A stretch of 64,000 bases of DNA from Gracilibacillus halophilus YIM-C55.5 (GCF_000359605.1 NZ_APML01000016.1:1-64000); one strand, 5' to 3'; counted from the first letter of the stretch, positions 34,077 to 43,367 are shown. Translations and numbers: made by a program. Notes: generated by a model not told the origin, from the letters alone.

Positions 34077-36249
34077 ATTCATCTTGTTTTTTCAATTTTG
34101 ATAATGCTTCTGCTAATGCAGGGTTGGTAAATTCATCATCTTGTTGTTTCATATATTTGTTAACGTCTCGTTTGCTTGCTTTTTCTTGTCCTTGTTGATT
34201 CTTTCGTTTTTGAAAGGCAGACATTTTCTCACGATAACCACAGACACAAGAAAAAGTTTGTGCCTCTCCTTGTCCGCGCAGTTCCATTTTCTTATGACAT
34301 TTGGGACAACGGGCATTCGTCTTTTTCGCGATTGGTTTACGTTCACCACAAGATCTGTCTTGGCAAACGAGCATACGACCTTTCTTCCCATTCACCTCAA
34401 GCATAAGCTGGCCACAACTCGGGCATTTGGTCCCCGTCATATTATCATGTTTATATTTCGCATCACTTGTCTTAATTTCCTGTACTACTTGCTTCGTATA
34501 ACCTTTGATCTCGCCTATAAATGATTGCTTATCTAATGTTCCGTTTGCAATTTTCGCTAATTTTTCTTCCCATTCCGCTGTAAGAAGCGGTGATCTCAAT
34601 TCTTCCGGTACTAAATCTAATAATTGCTTCCCTTTCGACGTTAAATAGAGATACTTTCCTTTTTTCTCGATGTAAAATGTGTTAAAAAGTTTCTCAATAA
34701 TGTCTGCTCTTGTCGCAACTGTTCCGAGTCCACCCGTTGCCTTTAACGTTTGGGTCGCTTGCTGTTTGCTGTGATCCATAAACTTACTCGGGTTCTCCAT
34801 CGCTTGAAGCAATGTCCCCTCTGTAAAACGTTCAGGCGGCTGAGTCTCCCCTTCTTCTAATGCGATCTTCGGTTGTTTCCAACGCATGTCTTTTTCAACA
34901 GTTGTCATTGGTTGCTCTGTTTCTTCCTGCTCATCATTGGTAGCAAATACCGCTTTAAATCCTTGCTTTAATTCATTGTTTCCGCGTGCGGTAAAGGTTT
35001 CACCACCGATTTCTGCTGTTACATCAATTTGTTCATATTCATAAGGCGGTAACAGTACGGCTAAAAATCGTTTCACGACAAGATCGTATATTTTTTGTTC
35101 TTGATGAGATAACTTGTCCAACCGCACACGCTCTTCTGTCGGAATAATCGCATGGTGATCAGATACTTTATCATTATGAACAAACGATTTATTTGTTTGA
35201 ATCGGTTGTTTTTTTATTTGAGCTGCTGCCTTTGCATACGGTCCAACACCACAAGCGTCGACTCTTTCCTTCAATGTCGGAACAATGTCTGTCGAAAGAT
35301 ATTTTGAATCCGTTCGCGGGTACGTGACCACTTTATGTTGCTCGTAAAGCTTTTGCATGATGGATAATGTTTGTTTCCCAGAGAAACCAAAGATCCGATT
35401 GGCGTCACGTTGCAAGTCTGTCAAATCATACAGCGACGGTGCATACTGTTTCTTTCGTTTCTTATCAACTTGTTTGACAACGGCATCTTGTCCGTTTAAT
35501 TGTTCTCTTAAGCGTTGTGCCTGCTTCTGATCAAAGATCCGTGATTGATTGTTTTGATTCTTCCATGTTAAACGAATACCATCTTTCGTTTTTGCTTTCA
35601 GTTGATAAAAAGGTTGTGGCTGAAACTGCTTAATTTCTTGTTCTCTTCTTGCGATCATGGCTAATGTTGGTGTTTGTACGCGCCCCGTCGATAATTGTGC
35701 ATTGAATTTTGTCGTCAACGCCCTTGTTGCATTCAAACCTACATACCAATCCGCTTCTGAGCGAGCAACAGCTGAAGCATATAAGTTCTCATACTGTTTG
35801 CCCGGTTTTAATTGTTGAAAACCTTGTCGGATGGCTTGATCTGTGACGGAGGAAATCCATAACCGTTTGACCGGCTTTTTTACATGCGCTTTGTGTAAAA
35901 TCCATCGAGCGACTAATTCCCCTTCTCGCCCTGCATCAGTAGCGATCACGACTTGATCAACATCTTTACGTGTCAATTGTGATTTTACCGTTTGAAACTG
36001 TTTTCCCGTTTTCTTGATCACGACTAATTTTAGTTGCTCAGGAAGCATTGGTAAGTCATCAAGCTTCCATGTTTTGTATTTGTCATCATATGCACCGGGG
36101 TCAGCTAAGGTAACGAGGTGTCCTAATGCCCATGTGACAATATATTTTGACCCTTCCATATATCCATTATGTTTCTTACCACAGTTCAAAACACGAGCGA
36201 TATCACGACCAACGGAAGGTTTTTCAGCTAATACCACTGTTTTACTCAT
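34075..36249 (-). CDS. topB: DNA topoisomerase III
   Basis: 724 residues, close to B. subtilis TopB (727). A type IA enzyme that decatenates DNA. The TOPRIM domain includes AEKPSVGRDIA (8-18) and the acidic DAGREGE (105-111). The active-site Tyr310 is in VTYPRTDSKYL, and LSTGRVQTPTLAM (186-198) is conserved. The C-terminus has a complete zinc-finger-like region (CPSCG, CQDRSCG, CPKC, CVCG; about 625-690), which is often absent from short TopB forms. SD AGGAGG precedes the ATG. Confidence 0.95.
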   Translation of the reverse strand: MSKTVVLAEKPSVGRDIARVLNCGKKHNGYMEGSKYIVTWALGHLVTLADPGAYDDKYKTWKLDDLPMLPEQLKLVVIKKTGKQFQTVKSQLTRKDVDQVVIATDAGREGELVARWILHKAHVKKPVKRLWISSVTDQAIRQGFQQLKPGKQYENLYASAVARSEADWYVGLNATRALTTKFNAQLSTGRVQTPTLAMIARREQEIKQFQPQPFYQLKAKTKDGIRLTWKNQNNQSRIFDQKQAQRLREQLNGQDAVVKQVDKKRKKQYAPSLYDLTDLQRDANRIFGFSGKQTLSIMQKLYEQHKVVTYPRTDSKYLSTDIVPTLKERVDACGVGPYAKAAAQIKKQPIQTNKSFVHNDKVSDHHAIIPTEERVRLDKLSHQEQKIYDLVVKRFLAVLLPPYEYEQIDVTAEIGGETFTARGNNELKQGFKAVFATNDEQEETEQPMTTVEKDMRWKQPKIALEEGETQPPERFTEGTLLQAMENPSKFMDHSKQQATQTLKATGGLGTVATRADIIEKLFNTFYIEKKGKYLYLTSKGKQLLDLVPEELRSPLLTAEWEEKLAKIANGTLDKQSFIGEIKGYTKQVVQEIKTSDAKYKHDNMTGTKCPSCGQLMLEVNGKKGRMLVCQDRSCGERKPIAKKTNARCPKCHKKMELRGQGEAQTFSCVCGYREKMSAFQKRKNQQGQEKASKRDVNKYMKQQDDEFTNPALAEALSKLKKQDE

Positions 36250-36369
36250 AACTACACATCCTCCTATAATTCCACTCTACTATAGCATAATAATAGGAAG
36301 ACTTGAAACTGGACAAGTTCTTCAAACACGAGATAAGCTAGAATAAAAATCAAAGGAGAGCAGTCTCTT

Positions 36370-37026
36370 ATGATCAAAGCTTACGTATTTGATGTATATG
36401 GAACGCTATTTGACGTTCATTCCGTCATTCATAAATGTAATCAGTTTTTCCCTCATAAAGGAAGCAAAATTAGCCACACATGGAGAGAGAAACAGTTAGA
36501 GTATTCATATCTCAGGCAATTAATGGGCAATTACACATCCTTTTCTACAGTGACAAAAGATGCTTTACGTTATGCAGTTCACAAACACGGTGAACAGTTA
36601 GACCCACAAACTGAAAAAGAGCTGTTCCATGCTTATTTCCATTTAGATCCTTATCCAGAAGTAAAAGAAGTGTTATCTCAATTACAACACAAGAAACTTG
36701 CTGTATTCTCCAATGGATCACATGATATGCTTGACCCTTTAATTGCACAATCAGAGTTACATCATCTATTTGATGAAATCATTAGTGTCGATGAAATACA
36801 GCAGTTTAAACCAACGCTCGCTTCCTATGAACACGCGAGAAAATGTTTAAACGTCAAACCAGAAGAAGTACTCTTTATGTCTTCCAATGGATGGGACATA
36901 ACAGGTGCAAAAAACTATGGGTTCCAAACCGCCTGGATTAACAGACATCACCTTCCTGTTGAGGAGTTAAACCTGGAGCCTCATACCATCTATTCAAATT
37001 TATCTGGTATTTTAGAATGGGAATAA
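36370..37026 (+). CDS. HAD hydrolase, haloacid dehalogenase type II-like
   Basis: 218 residues. HAD motif I is FDVYGTLFDV with nucleophile Asp8; motif II is VFSNGSHDML; the Lys motif is QFKPTLASYEHA and motif IV is FMSSNGWDITGAK. The SNG and SSNGWD blocks and the cap sequence (WREKQLEYSYLRQLMG) match L-2-haloacid dehalogenase type II rather than phosphatases. Actual substrates of such genomic copies are often unknown. AAAGGAGAG lies upstream. It stands alone between topB and the redox genes. Confidence 0.88.
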   Translation: MIKAYVFDVYGTLFDVHSVIHKCNQFFPHKGSKISHTWREKQLEYSYLRQLMGNYTSFSTVTKDALRYAVHKHGEQLDPQTEKELFHAYFHLDPYPEVKEVLSQLQHKKLAVFSNGSHDMLDPLIAQSELHHLFDEIISVDEIQQFKPTLASYEHARKCLNVKPEEVLFMSSNGWDITGAKNYGFQTAWINRHHLPVEELNLEPHTIYSNLSGILEWE

Positions 37027-37065
37027 GGGATCACTGGCGTTGGTCAAAAGCATGTCCTTCGCCTG

Positions 37066-37629
37066 TTATTCCAATTGATTATACTCTAACATCATACCTT
37101 CATAATCTAACGGGCCGAAGATGCGAAACTGAATGACCCCTTTCGAATCAATCATATAAGACGTCGGTAGCGGGTGGATTTGATACGTAACAGCTACCTT
37201 ATCCTCTGAATCTACTAAAATAGGAAACGACAGTTGATATTCATCAATGAAATCACGCACATCACCGATATTCTGTTCAGTAGTCGTCATATTTATGCCT
37301 AATACGACTGCATCACTATCTTGATAAAAGGCTTGCAAATCTGGCATCTCTTCTCGACAGGGCGGACACCACGTGGCCCAGAAATTTAACATGACACGAT
37401 CGCCGCGATAATCTGACAACTTTACCGTTTCGCCGTCTATCGTCTGTAATGTAAAGTCAGGAGCTACTTGTCCCACTTTTAATCCCACTTCTCGTTCCAT
37501 CGCTTCACTTGTGGAGCTCACTTCCTCTGTCTGATGATCTGATGTAACTTTTTCTTTGTTATGGAAAAAATCAAATGTAGCCCACGCCAACATAGATAAG
37601 ACAAGAACACCGATGATCATTCGTTTCAT
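37066..37629 (-). CDS. TlpA/ResA-like membrane-anchored thiol-disulfide oxidoreductase
   Basis: 187 residues. A signal anchor (about 4-22) is followed by a polar linker and a thioredoxin fold with the redox motif WCPPC (Cys88, Cys91) and the cis-Pro of PLPTSYMID. It acts outside the membrane, as in cytochrome c maturation (ResA) or spore cortex (StoA) formation. Its ATG overlaps the stop of the preceding membrane protein by 4 bp (ATGA), so the two are translationally coupled. No cytochrome c genes are close. Confidence 0.88.
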   Translation of the reverse strand: MKRMIIGVLVLSMLAWATFDFFHNKEKVTSDHQTEEVSSTSEAMEREVGLKVGQVAPDFTLQTIDGETVKLSDYRGDRVMLNFWATWCPPCREEMPDLQAFYQDSDAVVLGINMTTTEQNIGDVRDFIDEYQLSFPILVDSEDKVAVTYQIHPLPTSYMIDSKGVIQFRIFGPLDYEGMMLEYNQLE

Positions 37630-38324
37630 ATGCGAAAACCTCCAGATTCATCACCAGTATGTGACGACATACGCCGTCTCCAGTAAATTATATGAACGAT
37701 GGACATGATTAGAAGAACAAGGTAAAAAAGTGTATGTAAATGAAATTGAAAAATCGATGTTTGCCAAAAAAAGGAGATAGCAAGTTGTCCCAATGACCAA
37801 AAGAATAAAAGACTTGATGTGATCCCATATAAAGATGCCCTTTGCAGCGAAAAAAGCGCACCCACTAATAACATAACTAGTAAACTAAGATACAAGCCAT
37901 TGCCATCATTTTCAATCGAGATTTGGATAAATTGGTAAACAAAAGAACTCGCAATAAATACAAATAGCCAGGAAAATAGCCATTGAAAATAAGTGACGTG
38001 ATCCATGTGGCTTGTGATACGCCATCTACTATAAACAGCCGTCAAAAGAATTCCTACATAAAAAGCTTGCGAATTACTTGGATAAGCTAAAATAGCGACC
38101 GGATCTTCGATGAACGTAGACCAATGAAAAAGGATTTTTCCTAGCCATAAACATATCATAAATGTCAGCAATAGCTGGAATATCTCATCCATTCGTTGCT
38201 TCATTTCGTTCTTAGAAAATGGCCGAATGAATAAAAAAACGATAACGCCTAGCGCAATACTGATCGCTATCAGTACAAGTTCGACTTTCACAATAAACGG
38301 GCCAAATACCCATGCAGGTGGCAT
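37626..38324 (-). CDS. Integral membrane protein, distantly Lgt-like
   Basis: 232 residues with about seven helices. MPPAWVFGPFIVKVELVLIA resembles the N-terminus of Lgt (prolipoprotein diacylglyceryl transferase), and a further stretch (HWSTFIEDPVAILAYPSNSQ followed by AFYVGILL) resembles the region before the Lgt active site. The HGG and catalytic Arg of Lgt are not visible, so it is probably a non-enzymatic relative. I chose the ATG at 38324, 9 nt from GAGGAGG. It is coupled to the TlpA-like gene downstream, which suggests a joint role in extracytoplasmic redox chemistry. Confidence 0.6.
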   Translation of the reverse strand: MPPAWVFGPFIVKVELVLIAISIALGVIVFLFIRPFSKNEMKQRMDEIFQLLLTFMICLWLGKILFHWSTFIEDPVAILAYPSNSQAFYVGILLTAVYSRWRITSHMDHVTYFQWLFSWLFVFIASSFVYQFIQISIENDGNGLYLSLLVMLLVGALFSLQRASLYGITSSLLFFWSLGQLAISFFWQTSIFQFHLHTLFYLVLLIMSIVHIIYWRRRMSSHTGDESGGFRI

Positions 38325-38390
38325 TCTTGTCATCCTCCTCAGATTCCAAATCGATGTACAAATATATTTCCTTCATCCTATGTATAACAT

Positions 38391-38426
38391 CACTTGGCAG
38401 TCAACCGAAATTGATGCCAAGTGATC
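38391..38426 (-). terminator. Possible terminator after yrkJ
   Basis: ATCACTTGGCA pairs with TGCCAAGTGAT across a 13-nt loop shortly after the yrkJ stop. The T tract is weak. Confidence 0.5.
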
Positions 38427-38428
38427 TG

Positions 38429-39208
38429 TTACAGTATATCCATCCAAATTTTTATCGCCGTTCCTAAAATTAATAGCGCCAAAGATATTTGTAACACTTT
38501 TGTATTCATTCGTTTGCCAACAGCAGCTCCTAGTGGTGAGGCCATAAGACTTGCAATGACCATAATCACGGCTGGAAAATAATCGACTTGTCCAGTGGTC
38601 ACTTTTCCAACAGTTGCACCAATTGAGGAAATAAACGTGATTGCTAGCGAGGAAGCGATCGTCATCTTTGTCGGAATCTTCAGTACCACTAACATAATCG
38701 GTACAAGCAAAAAGGCGCCTGCAGCCCCGACAATGCCAGCACCGATCCCAACGAGAAGTGCAAACATCGCAGCAAGTGACTTATTAAATGTGACTTGATC
38801 AAATGGAATATCATCGACGCCATTCTTTGGTATAAACATCATAATAGCTGCAATTAGTGCTAGAATACCATACGTTACATTAATTCCTGCTTCTGGTAGT
38901 AACTTCGATCCATATCCACCAATAAAACTTCCGATTAACACACTAACTCCCATATAAATGATAAGTGTTTTATTTAAGTAACCGCCTTTACGATAAGCCC
39001 AAACACCACCAATGGTCGCAAATAACACTTGGACGGCGCTAATTCCTGATACTTCATGAGCAGTAAATGCGCTCACACCTACAAGTGGCGGAATATAAAG
39101 TAGCATCGGGTATTTAATAATCGAACCACCAATGCCGACCATTCCTGAAATAAAGGACCCCACAAAACCAATTAAGAAAATGGTAAGGATAAACATTGCC
39201 ATCTCCAT
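38429..39208 (-). CDS. yrkJ: TauE/SafE family sulfur-compound permease YrkJ
   Basis: 259 residues with eight helices. The two half-motifs [17 protein letters not shown] (22-38) and [20 protein letters not shown] (about 150-170) are characteristic of TauE/SafE transporters. In yrk/cst-type operons the protein is thought to export sulfite, thiosulfate or related anions. It is the last gene of yrkF-H-I-J, separated from yrkI by 121 bp that contain a hairpin. GGAGG lies upstream of the ATG. Confidence 0.88.
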   Translation of the reverse strand: MEMAMFILTIFLIGFVGSFISGMVGIGGSIIKYPMLLYIPPLVGVSAFTAHEVSGISAVQVLFATIGGVWAYRKGGYLNKTLIIYMGVSVLIGSFIGGYGSKLLPEAGINVTYGILALIAAIMMFIPKNGVDDIPFDQVTFNKSLAAMFALLVGIGAGIVGAAGAFLLVPIMLVVLKIPTKMTIASSLAITFISSIGATVGKVTTGQVDYFPAVIMVIASLMASPLGAAVGKRMNTKVLQISLALLILGTAIKIWMDIL

Positions 39209-39284
39209 ACGAATTACCTCCTTTCATGACGAAAAAATGGGCTTATCGCTCATTTCCTAGCGATAGCCTTTATAGTCCTTATGT

Positions 39285-39312
39285 AGGTAAGGAAGTCTTG
39301 TCCTTCCTTACC
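39285..39312 (-). promoter_or_regulatory. Hairpin between yrkI and yrkJ
   Basis: AGGTAAGGAAG and CTTCCTTACCT face each other with a 6-nt loop. There is no T run, so mRNA processing or stabilisation is more likely than termination. Confidence 0.5.
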
Positions 39313-39329
39313 TCCTAAGGTGATGTCAT

Positions 39330-39557
39330 TTACCCTTTTTTGATCCAAAATTTGAGCACGCCGTCTTCCTCTGTATCTTCTACGAGTTCATGGCCACCAG
39401 ATGAAGCCCATGCGGTTAAGTCACTTTTAGCCCCTTGGTCTGTGGCATGTACTTCGAGAATTTCACCAGAATCAATATCGTTGATCGCCTTTTTCGTTTT
39501 TACAATAGGCATAGGGCATGCGAGTCCTGTTGCGTCTAATACTTTTGCTGCGTTCAT
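39330..39557 (-). CDS. yrkI: TusA-like sulfur carrier YrkI
   Basis: 75 residues, the full length of a TusA (SirA/YeeD) domain. The persulfide-carrying Cys14 is in DATGLACPMPIVKTKKA, followed by the conserved LEVHATDQGAKSDLTAWASSSGHE-type stretch (about 35-58). It passes sulfane sulfur between sulfurtransferases. It is a near copy of the N-terminal domain of YrkF, encoded two genes upstream. Confidence 0.92.
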   Translation of the reverse strand: MNAAKVLDATGLACPMPIVKTKKAINDIDSGEILEVHATDQGAKSDLTAWASSGGHELVEDTEEDGVLKFWIKKG

Positions 39558-39612
39558 TTTGATACACTCCTTTATTTTTTATTGACATATTGTTTTGTAG
39601 ACATGTTCATTA

Positions 39613-40740
39613 TTATCGGACGGCACAACGGTTTGGGCCAATTTCCATTTCACGTTGCTCTTCATCTTCTGGGGTTATTTTACCCATATTGGTTTCTCTT
39701 ATTTGTTGATAGCTATTTGGTTGTGGAGGCAAGTTTTCAGTTACCATTTTTCTAAACGCTGCTTCATCTTCAATGTTCAGTCCGTGGTTTTTGCTGAAAA
39801 GCGTACCTAGTGTCGCACCTACTGTCCCATCTTCGTTTAATTCATCCATAATCATAAAGTGAGCAGGTAGAACGACAAGATCTTCAGACAACGCTTTGTA
39901 ACGCGAATATAGGCTTTCGCGTAAATCCGCTACCCAGTCTTCTGCTTTTCCAGCAAGATCTGGTCGTCCAATTGAATCGATAAACAGAATATCGCCTGTC
40001 ATCAAATATTTTTCATCGACAATAAATGACGTCGAACCAATGGTATGCCCTGGTGAATACAATGCATGAATATCAATCGCTGTATCACCAATGGTTACTT
40101 GACCACCATCTTCAAGTGGTTGATAGTTAAACGTGACTTCCGTTGCATCTTTCGGTGGCATCCAGTATGTCGCACCTGTTTCTTCAGCTAACATAGTGCC
40201 ACCCGAAATGTGATCAGCATGTAGGTGTGTATCAAACACATGTTGAATCGTCACACCTTTTTCTTTCGCAAATTGAGTGAATACATCTGTCATCCGCGTC
40301 GGATCAATGATTGCTGCTTCCCCATCTGAAATCACCATGTAAGATAAGCATCCTTTGCCGATGCGGACAAATTGATACAACTCGCCGCCATTCTTTAAGT
40401 CGCTCACTTTCACAGGTTCAAGGTGTTCACTCCACGCTTTCATACCACCTTTGAAGTAAGAAACATCCAGTCCAGCTTCACTTAGCATCTCGGCAACCAT
40501 CACTGAAGAGCCTTCCTTCGCACAAACAACGAGTGTCTCTTTATCTGATGGGATTTGATCAAGAATCTCCTCTACACCATCTAATAATTCAAAGTAAGGC
40601 ACGTTTACATGTTCAAAATTTTGACCTTCGATTTTCCAATCTTGAAATTCACTTTCATTACGAACATCTAATATAAACAATGACTCCTGATTGAAGATTT
40701 TTTTCGTTACATCGCTAGCTGTCATTACGTTTACAGCCAT
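39613..40740 (-). CDS. yrkH: Rhodanese-metallo-beta-lactamase fusion YrkH (persulfide dioxygenase-like)
   Basis: 375 residues. Residues 1-110 are a rhodanese domain with catalytic-type Cys73 (VVCAKEGSS). From about 120 a metallo-beta-lactamase domain carries [11 protein letters not shown] (His172, His174, Asp176, His177), the Fe-binding motif of persulfide dioxygenases, plus SPGHTIGS and PAHF. CstB of Staphylococcus has the same domains in the opposite order. The enzyme probably oxidises low-molecular-weight persulfides and transfers sulfur. The C-terminus ends in NRCAVR, with an exposed Cys. A CstR-type operator overlaps its ribosome binding site. Confidence 0.9.
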   Translation of the reverse strand: MAVNVMTASDVTKKIFNQESLFILDVRNESEFQDWKIEGQNFEHVNVPYFELLDGVEEILDQIPSDKETLVVCAKEGSSVMVAEMLSEAGLDVSYFKGGMKAWSEHLEPVKVSDLKNGGELYQFVRIGKGCLSYMVISDGEAAIIDPTRMTDVFTQFAKEKGVTIQHVFDTHLHADHISGGTMLAEETGATYWMPPKDATEVTFNYQPLEDGGQVTIGDTAIDIHALYSPGHTIGSTSFIVDEKYLMTGDILFIDSIGRPDLAGKAEDWVADLRESLYSRYKALSEDLVVLPAHFMIMDELNEDGTVGATLGTLFSKNHGLNIEDEAAFRKMVTENLPPQPNSYQQIRETNMGKITPEDEEQREMEIGPNRCAVR

Positions 40741-40742
40741 TA

Positions 40743-40763
40743 TTAATACCCCCTATAGTATTA
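40743..40763. promoter_or_regulatory. CstR/CsoR-type operator candidate in front of yrkH
   Basis: TAATACCCCCTATAGTATTA has outer half-sites ATAC and GTAT around a C-rich centre. It covers the AGGGGG Shine-Dalgarno of yrkH. Confidence 0.6.
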
Positions 40764-40843
40764 TTTTTATTAAAAAAAATAGAATAAAAATGTTAATGAT
40801 ACATCAGCATCTTTCATGAATTTTTACTCATGAAAATGCCTCC

Positions 40844-41419
40844 TTAATTGTTTAACTTTTCAGTATCTCCAGACCATTCACTCATGCCTGGAACGACGTT
40901 TACTACGTTCTGAAATCCTTTTTCAGCTAGTTTTTGTGAAGCTAGATCACTTCTACTTCCTGTACGACACACGACATAAATATTATCGTCTTTATTCAAT
41001 TCATCTGCTCGTTCATCTAATTCACCTAATGGAATGGATACAGCATTCGGTATATGGCCAAAAGCATATTCTGCAGATTCACGCACATCAAGTACGATCA
41101 TCTGTTCATTATTAGAAAGTTTTGCTTTTACATCCTCATTGCTAGCCGTATGCGGATATTTTGTTTCTGTAGTGTCTTCATCGCTTGATTTACGAATATA
41201 GTGTTTCAATACGTCTTCTTCTTCAATGGTTCCTAAATACTGATGACCTGAGCTATTGGCCCATGCTTCCATATCTGCCGTTGATCCTTGATCAGTTGCT
41301 TGTACCTCTACAACTTGTCCGGCGTCTAATTCTTTCATCGTTTTCTTTGTCTTTACAATTGGCATTGGGCAAGCCAGTCCTTTTGCATCCAATAAATAAT
41401 CTGTCTTCAATTGATTCAT
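40844..41419 (-). CDS. yrkF: TusA-rhodanese fusion sulfurtransferase YrkF
   Basis: 191 residues. The TusA domain (1-75) has Cys17 in LLDAKGLACPMPIVKTKK; a short linker follows; the rhodanese domain (about 90-188) has DVRESAEYAFGHIPNA and the active-site Cys151 in VVCRTGSRSD. It handles sulfane sulfur, like the CstA/YrkF sulfurtransferases. It is the first gene of the operon, with a perfect promoter and two operators upstream. AAGGAGG precedes the ATG. The cysteine-active loop CRTGSR is typical of single-domain sulfurtransferases. Confidence 0.92.
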   Translation of the reverse strand: MNQLKTDYLLDAKGLACPMPIVKTKKTMKELDAGQVVEVQATDQGSTADMEAWANSSGHQYLGTIEEEDVLKHYIRKSSDEDTTETKYPHTASNEDVKAKLSNNEQMIVLDVRESAEYAFGHIPNAVSIPLGELDERADELNKDDNIYVVCRTGSRSDLASQKLAEKGFQNVVNVVPGMSEWSGDTEKLNN

Positions 41420-41432
41420 GTTTATTCCTCCT

Positions 41433-41450
41433 TATACCTTATGGGGTATA
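41433..41450. promoter_or_regulatory. CstR/CsoR-type operator candidate (proximal), yrk operon
   Basis: TATACCTTATGGGGTATA is an 18-bp imperfect palindrome between the promoter and the yrkF ribosome binding site. Confidence 0.65.
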
Positions 41451-41497
41451 TTTTTGTGTAAAAAAATATGTGTAATCATGAATTTCGTTCGCCCTCG

Positions 41498-41517
41498 ATT
41501 ACCCCTATGGGTATTAT
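41498..41517. promoter_or_regulatory. CstR/CsoR-type operator candidate (distal), yrk operon
   Basis: ATTACCCCTATGGGTATTAT overlaps the downstream edge of the -10 box of the yrkF promoter, so a bound repressor would block RNA polymerase. Confidence 0.7.
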
Positions 41518-41544
41518 AATATAGCATACTGATTCAGATGTCAA
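41516..41544 (-). promoter_or_regulatory. Sigma-A promoter of the yrkF-H-I-J operon
   Basis: On the minus strand TTGACA (41544-41539), a 17-nt spacer and TATTAT (41521-41516). Confidence 0.88.
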
Positions 41545-41664
41545 CAGCAAAGATAATTTTTTTCAGTCATTCCTAAGATTCATTGTGTCTTGCGTGAATT
41601 GACTTCATTGATAAAATCCCTTAAGCTTACCATATGATATAGAATGTATGGAGGAATTCAATAA

Positions 41665-43287
41665 ATGCTACAAGCAACAAATGTAAGTTTACGCTATGGT
41701 GATAAGAAGTTATTTGAAGACGTGAACATAAAATTCACGCCTGGGAATTGTTATGGGCTCATTGGCGCAAATGGTGCTGGAAAATCGACATTTCTCAAGG
41801 TTTTGTCAGGTGAAATTGAACCGCAAACAGGGAATGTGTCCATTGGGAAAGATCAACGTCTCGCCGTTTTAAAACAAGATCACTTTGCTTATGAAGAATA
41901 TGAAGTGCTTCAGACCGTTATCATGGGACATACGCGTTTGTATGAAGTGATGAAGGAAAAGAATGAGATTTATATGAAAGGTGATTTCACTGAGGAAGAC
42001 GGCATGCGCGCTGCTGAACTTGAAGGTGAATTTGCAGAAATGAACGGTTGGGAAGCAGAATCCGATGCAGCCATTTTATTAAAAGGTCTTGGCATTGGGG
42101 AAGATTTACACCATAAATTCATGGCTGATTTAACAGGTGCCCAGAAAGTGAAAGTGTTACTTGCACAAGCATTATTCGGTAATCCTGATATTTTGCTACT
42201 CGATGAGCCGACCAACCACTTGGATATTCAAGCGATTCAATGGTTAGAAGAGTTTTTGATTAATTTTGAAAACACAGTCATTGTTGTTTCTCACGATCGT
42301 CACTTTTTAAACAAAGTGTGTACACACATTGCTGATGTTGATTATGGCAAGATCGAAATCTACGTCGGAAATTATGATTTCTGGTATGAATCGAGTCAAC
42401 TGGCTATGAAAATGGCGAAGGAACAAAATAAGAAGAAAGAAGAAAAAATTAAAGATCTCCAAAACTTTATCGCACGATTCAGTGCCAATGCATCCAAATC
42501 AAAACAAGCCACATCACGTAAAAAATTACTCGATAGTATCACATTAGATGATATTAAGCCGTCTTCTCGTCGCTATCCGTATGTTCATTTTGAACCAGGA
42601 CGCGAAATTGGTAATGACTTATTACGTGTGGAAGGGTTAAGCAAAACGATTGATGGAGAGAAAGTGCTCGATAACGTTAGCTTCACACTGAAACCTTATG
42701 ACAAAGTCGCATTTGTCGGACCGAACGAGAATGCGAAAACTGTCTTGTTTGATATTTTAATGGGTGAAATGGAGCCAGATGAAGGAAGTTATACGTGGGG
42801 CGTCACGACGTCACAATCTTATTTCCCTAAAGACAATTCACGCTTTTTTGAAGGAAATGATATGACCTTAGTCAATTGGTTACGTCAATATTCACCTGAT
42901 GATCAAACGGAAACCTTCTTACGTGGATTTTTAGGGCGCATGCTTTTCTCTGGTGATGAAGCTTTGAAAAAGGCAAATGTGCTATCAGGTGGAGAGAAAG
43001 TACGTTGTATGCTATCAAAAATGATGTTAAGCAATGCAAACGTCTTAGTGTTTGATGAACCGACGAACCACTTAGACTTAGAATCGATCACATCATTAAA
43101 CAAAGGGTTGATTCGATTTAAGGGCTCGATTCTATTCACATCGCATGACCATGAATTTATTAACACGGTAGCTAACCGCTTGATCGAAATCACACCAGCA
43201 GGCATTATTGATAAAGAAATTAGTTATGACGAATATGTCGCCGACCAAGAATTACAAGAAAAAATAGCAAAAATGTACGAAGGGTAA
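41665..43287 (+). CDS. ykpA: ABC-F ATPase, YkpA/YbiT type
   Basis: 540 residues with two ABC domains. The first has Walker A GANGAGKST (about 35), the unusual signature LTGAQKVKVLLAQAL shared by YkpA/YbiT, and LLLDEPTNHLD. The inter-domain linker is rich in Lys (KKKEEKIKDL). In the second domain Walker A reads GPNENAKTV, lacking the usual GKT glycine, whereas VLSGGEKVRC and LVFDEPTNHLD are intact. ABC-F proteins of this group act on the ribosome; their exact job is unsettled. The gene is monocistronic and convergent to the trp operon. Confidence 0.88.
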   Translation: MLQATNVSLRYGDKKLFEDVNIKFTPGNCYGLIGANGAGKSTFLKVLSGEIEPQTGNVSIGKDQRLAVLKQDHFAYEEYEVLQTVIMGHTRLYEVMKEKNEIYMKGDFTEEDGMRAAELEGEFAEMNGWEAESDAAILLKGLGIGEDLHHKFMADLTGAQKVKVLLAQALFGNPDILLLDEPTNHLDIQAIQWLEEFLINFENTVIVVSHDRHFLNKVCTHIADVDYGKIEIYVGNYDFWYESSQLAMKMAKEQNKKKEEKIKDLQNFIARFSANASKSKQATSRKKLLDSITLDDIKPSSRRYPYVHFEPGREIGNDLLRVEGLSKTIDGEKVLDNVSFTLKPYDKVAFVGPNENAKTVLFDILMGEMEPDEGSYTWGVTTSQSYFPKDNSRFFEGNDMTLVNWLRQYSPDDQTETFLRGFLGRMLFSGDEALKKANVLSGGEKVRCMLSKMMLSNANVLVFDEPTNHLDLESITSLNKGLIRFKGSILFTSHDHEFINTVANRLIEITPAGIIDKEISYDEYVADQELQEKIAKMYEG

Positions 43288-43367
43288 AAAAAGCTGAATC
43301 ACTCTAGAATAGGACCATACTGAAATATAGAGATTTTCTTTTCTAAATAAGCTATAAACACAACGTA

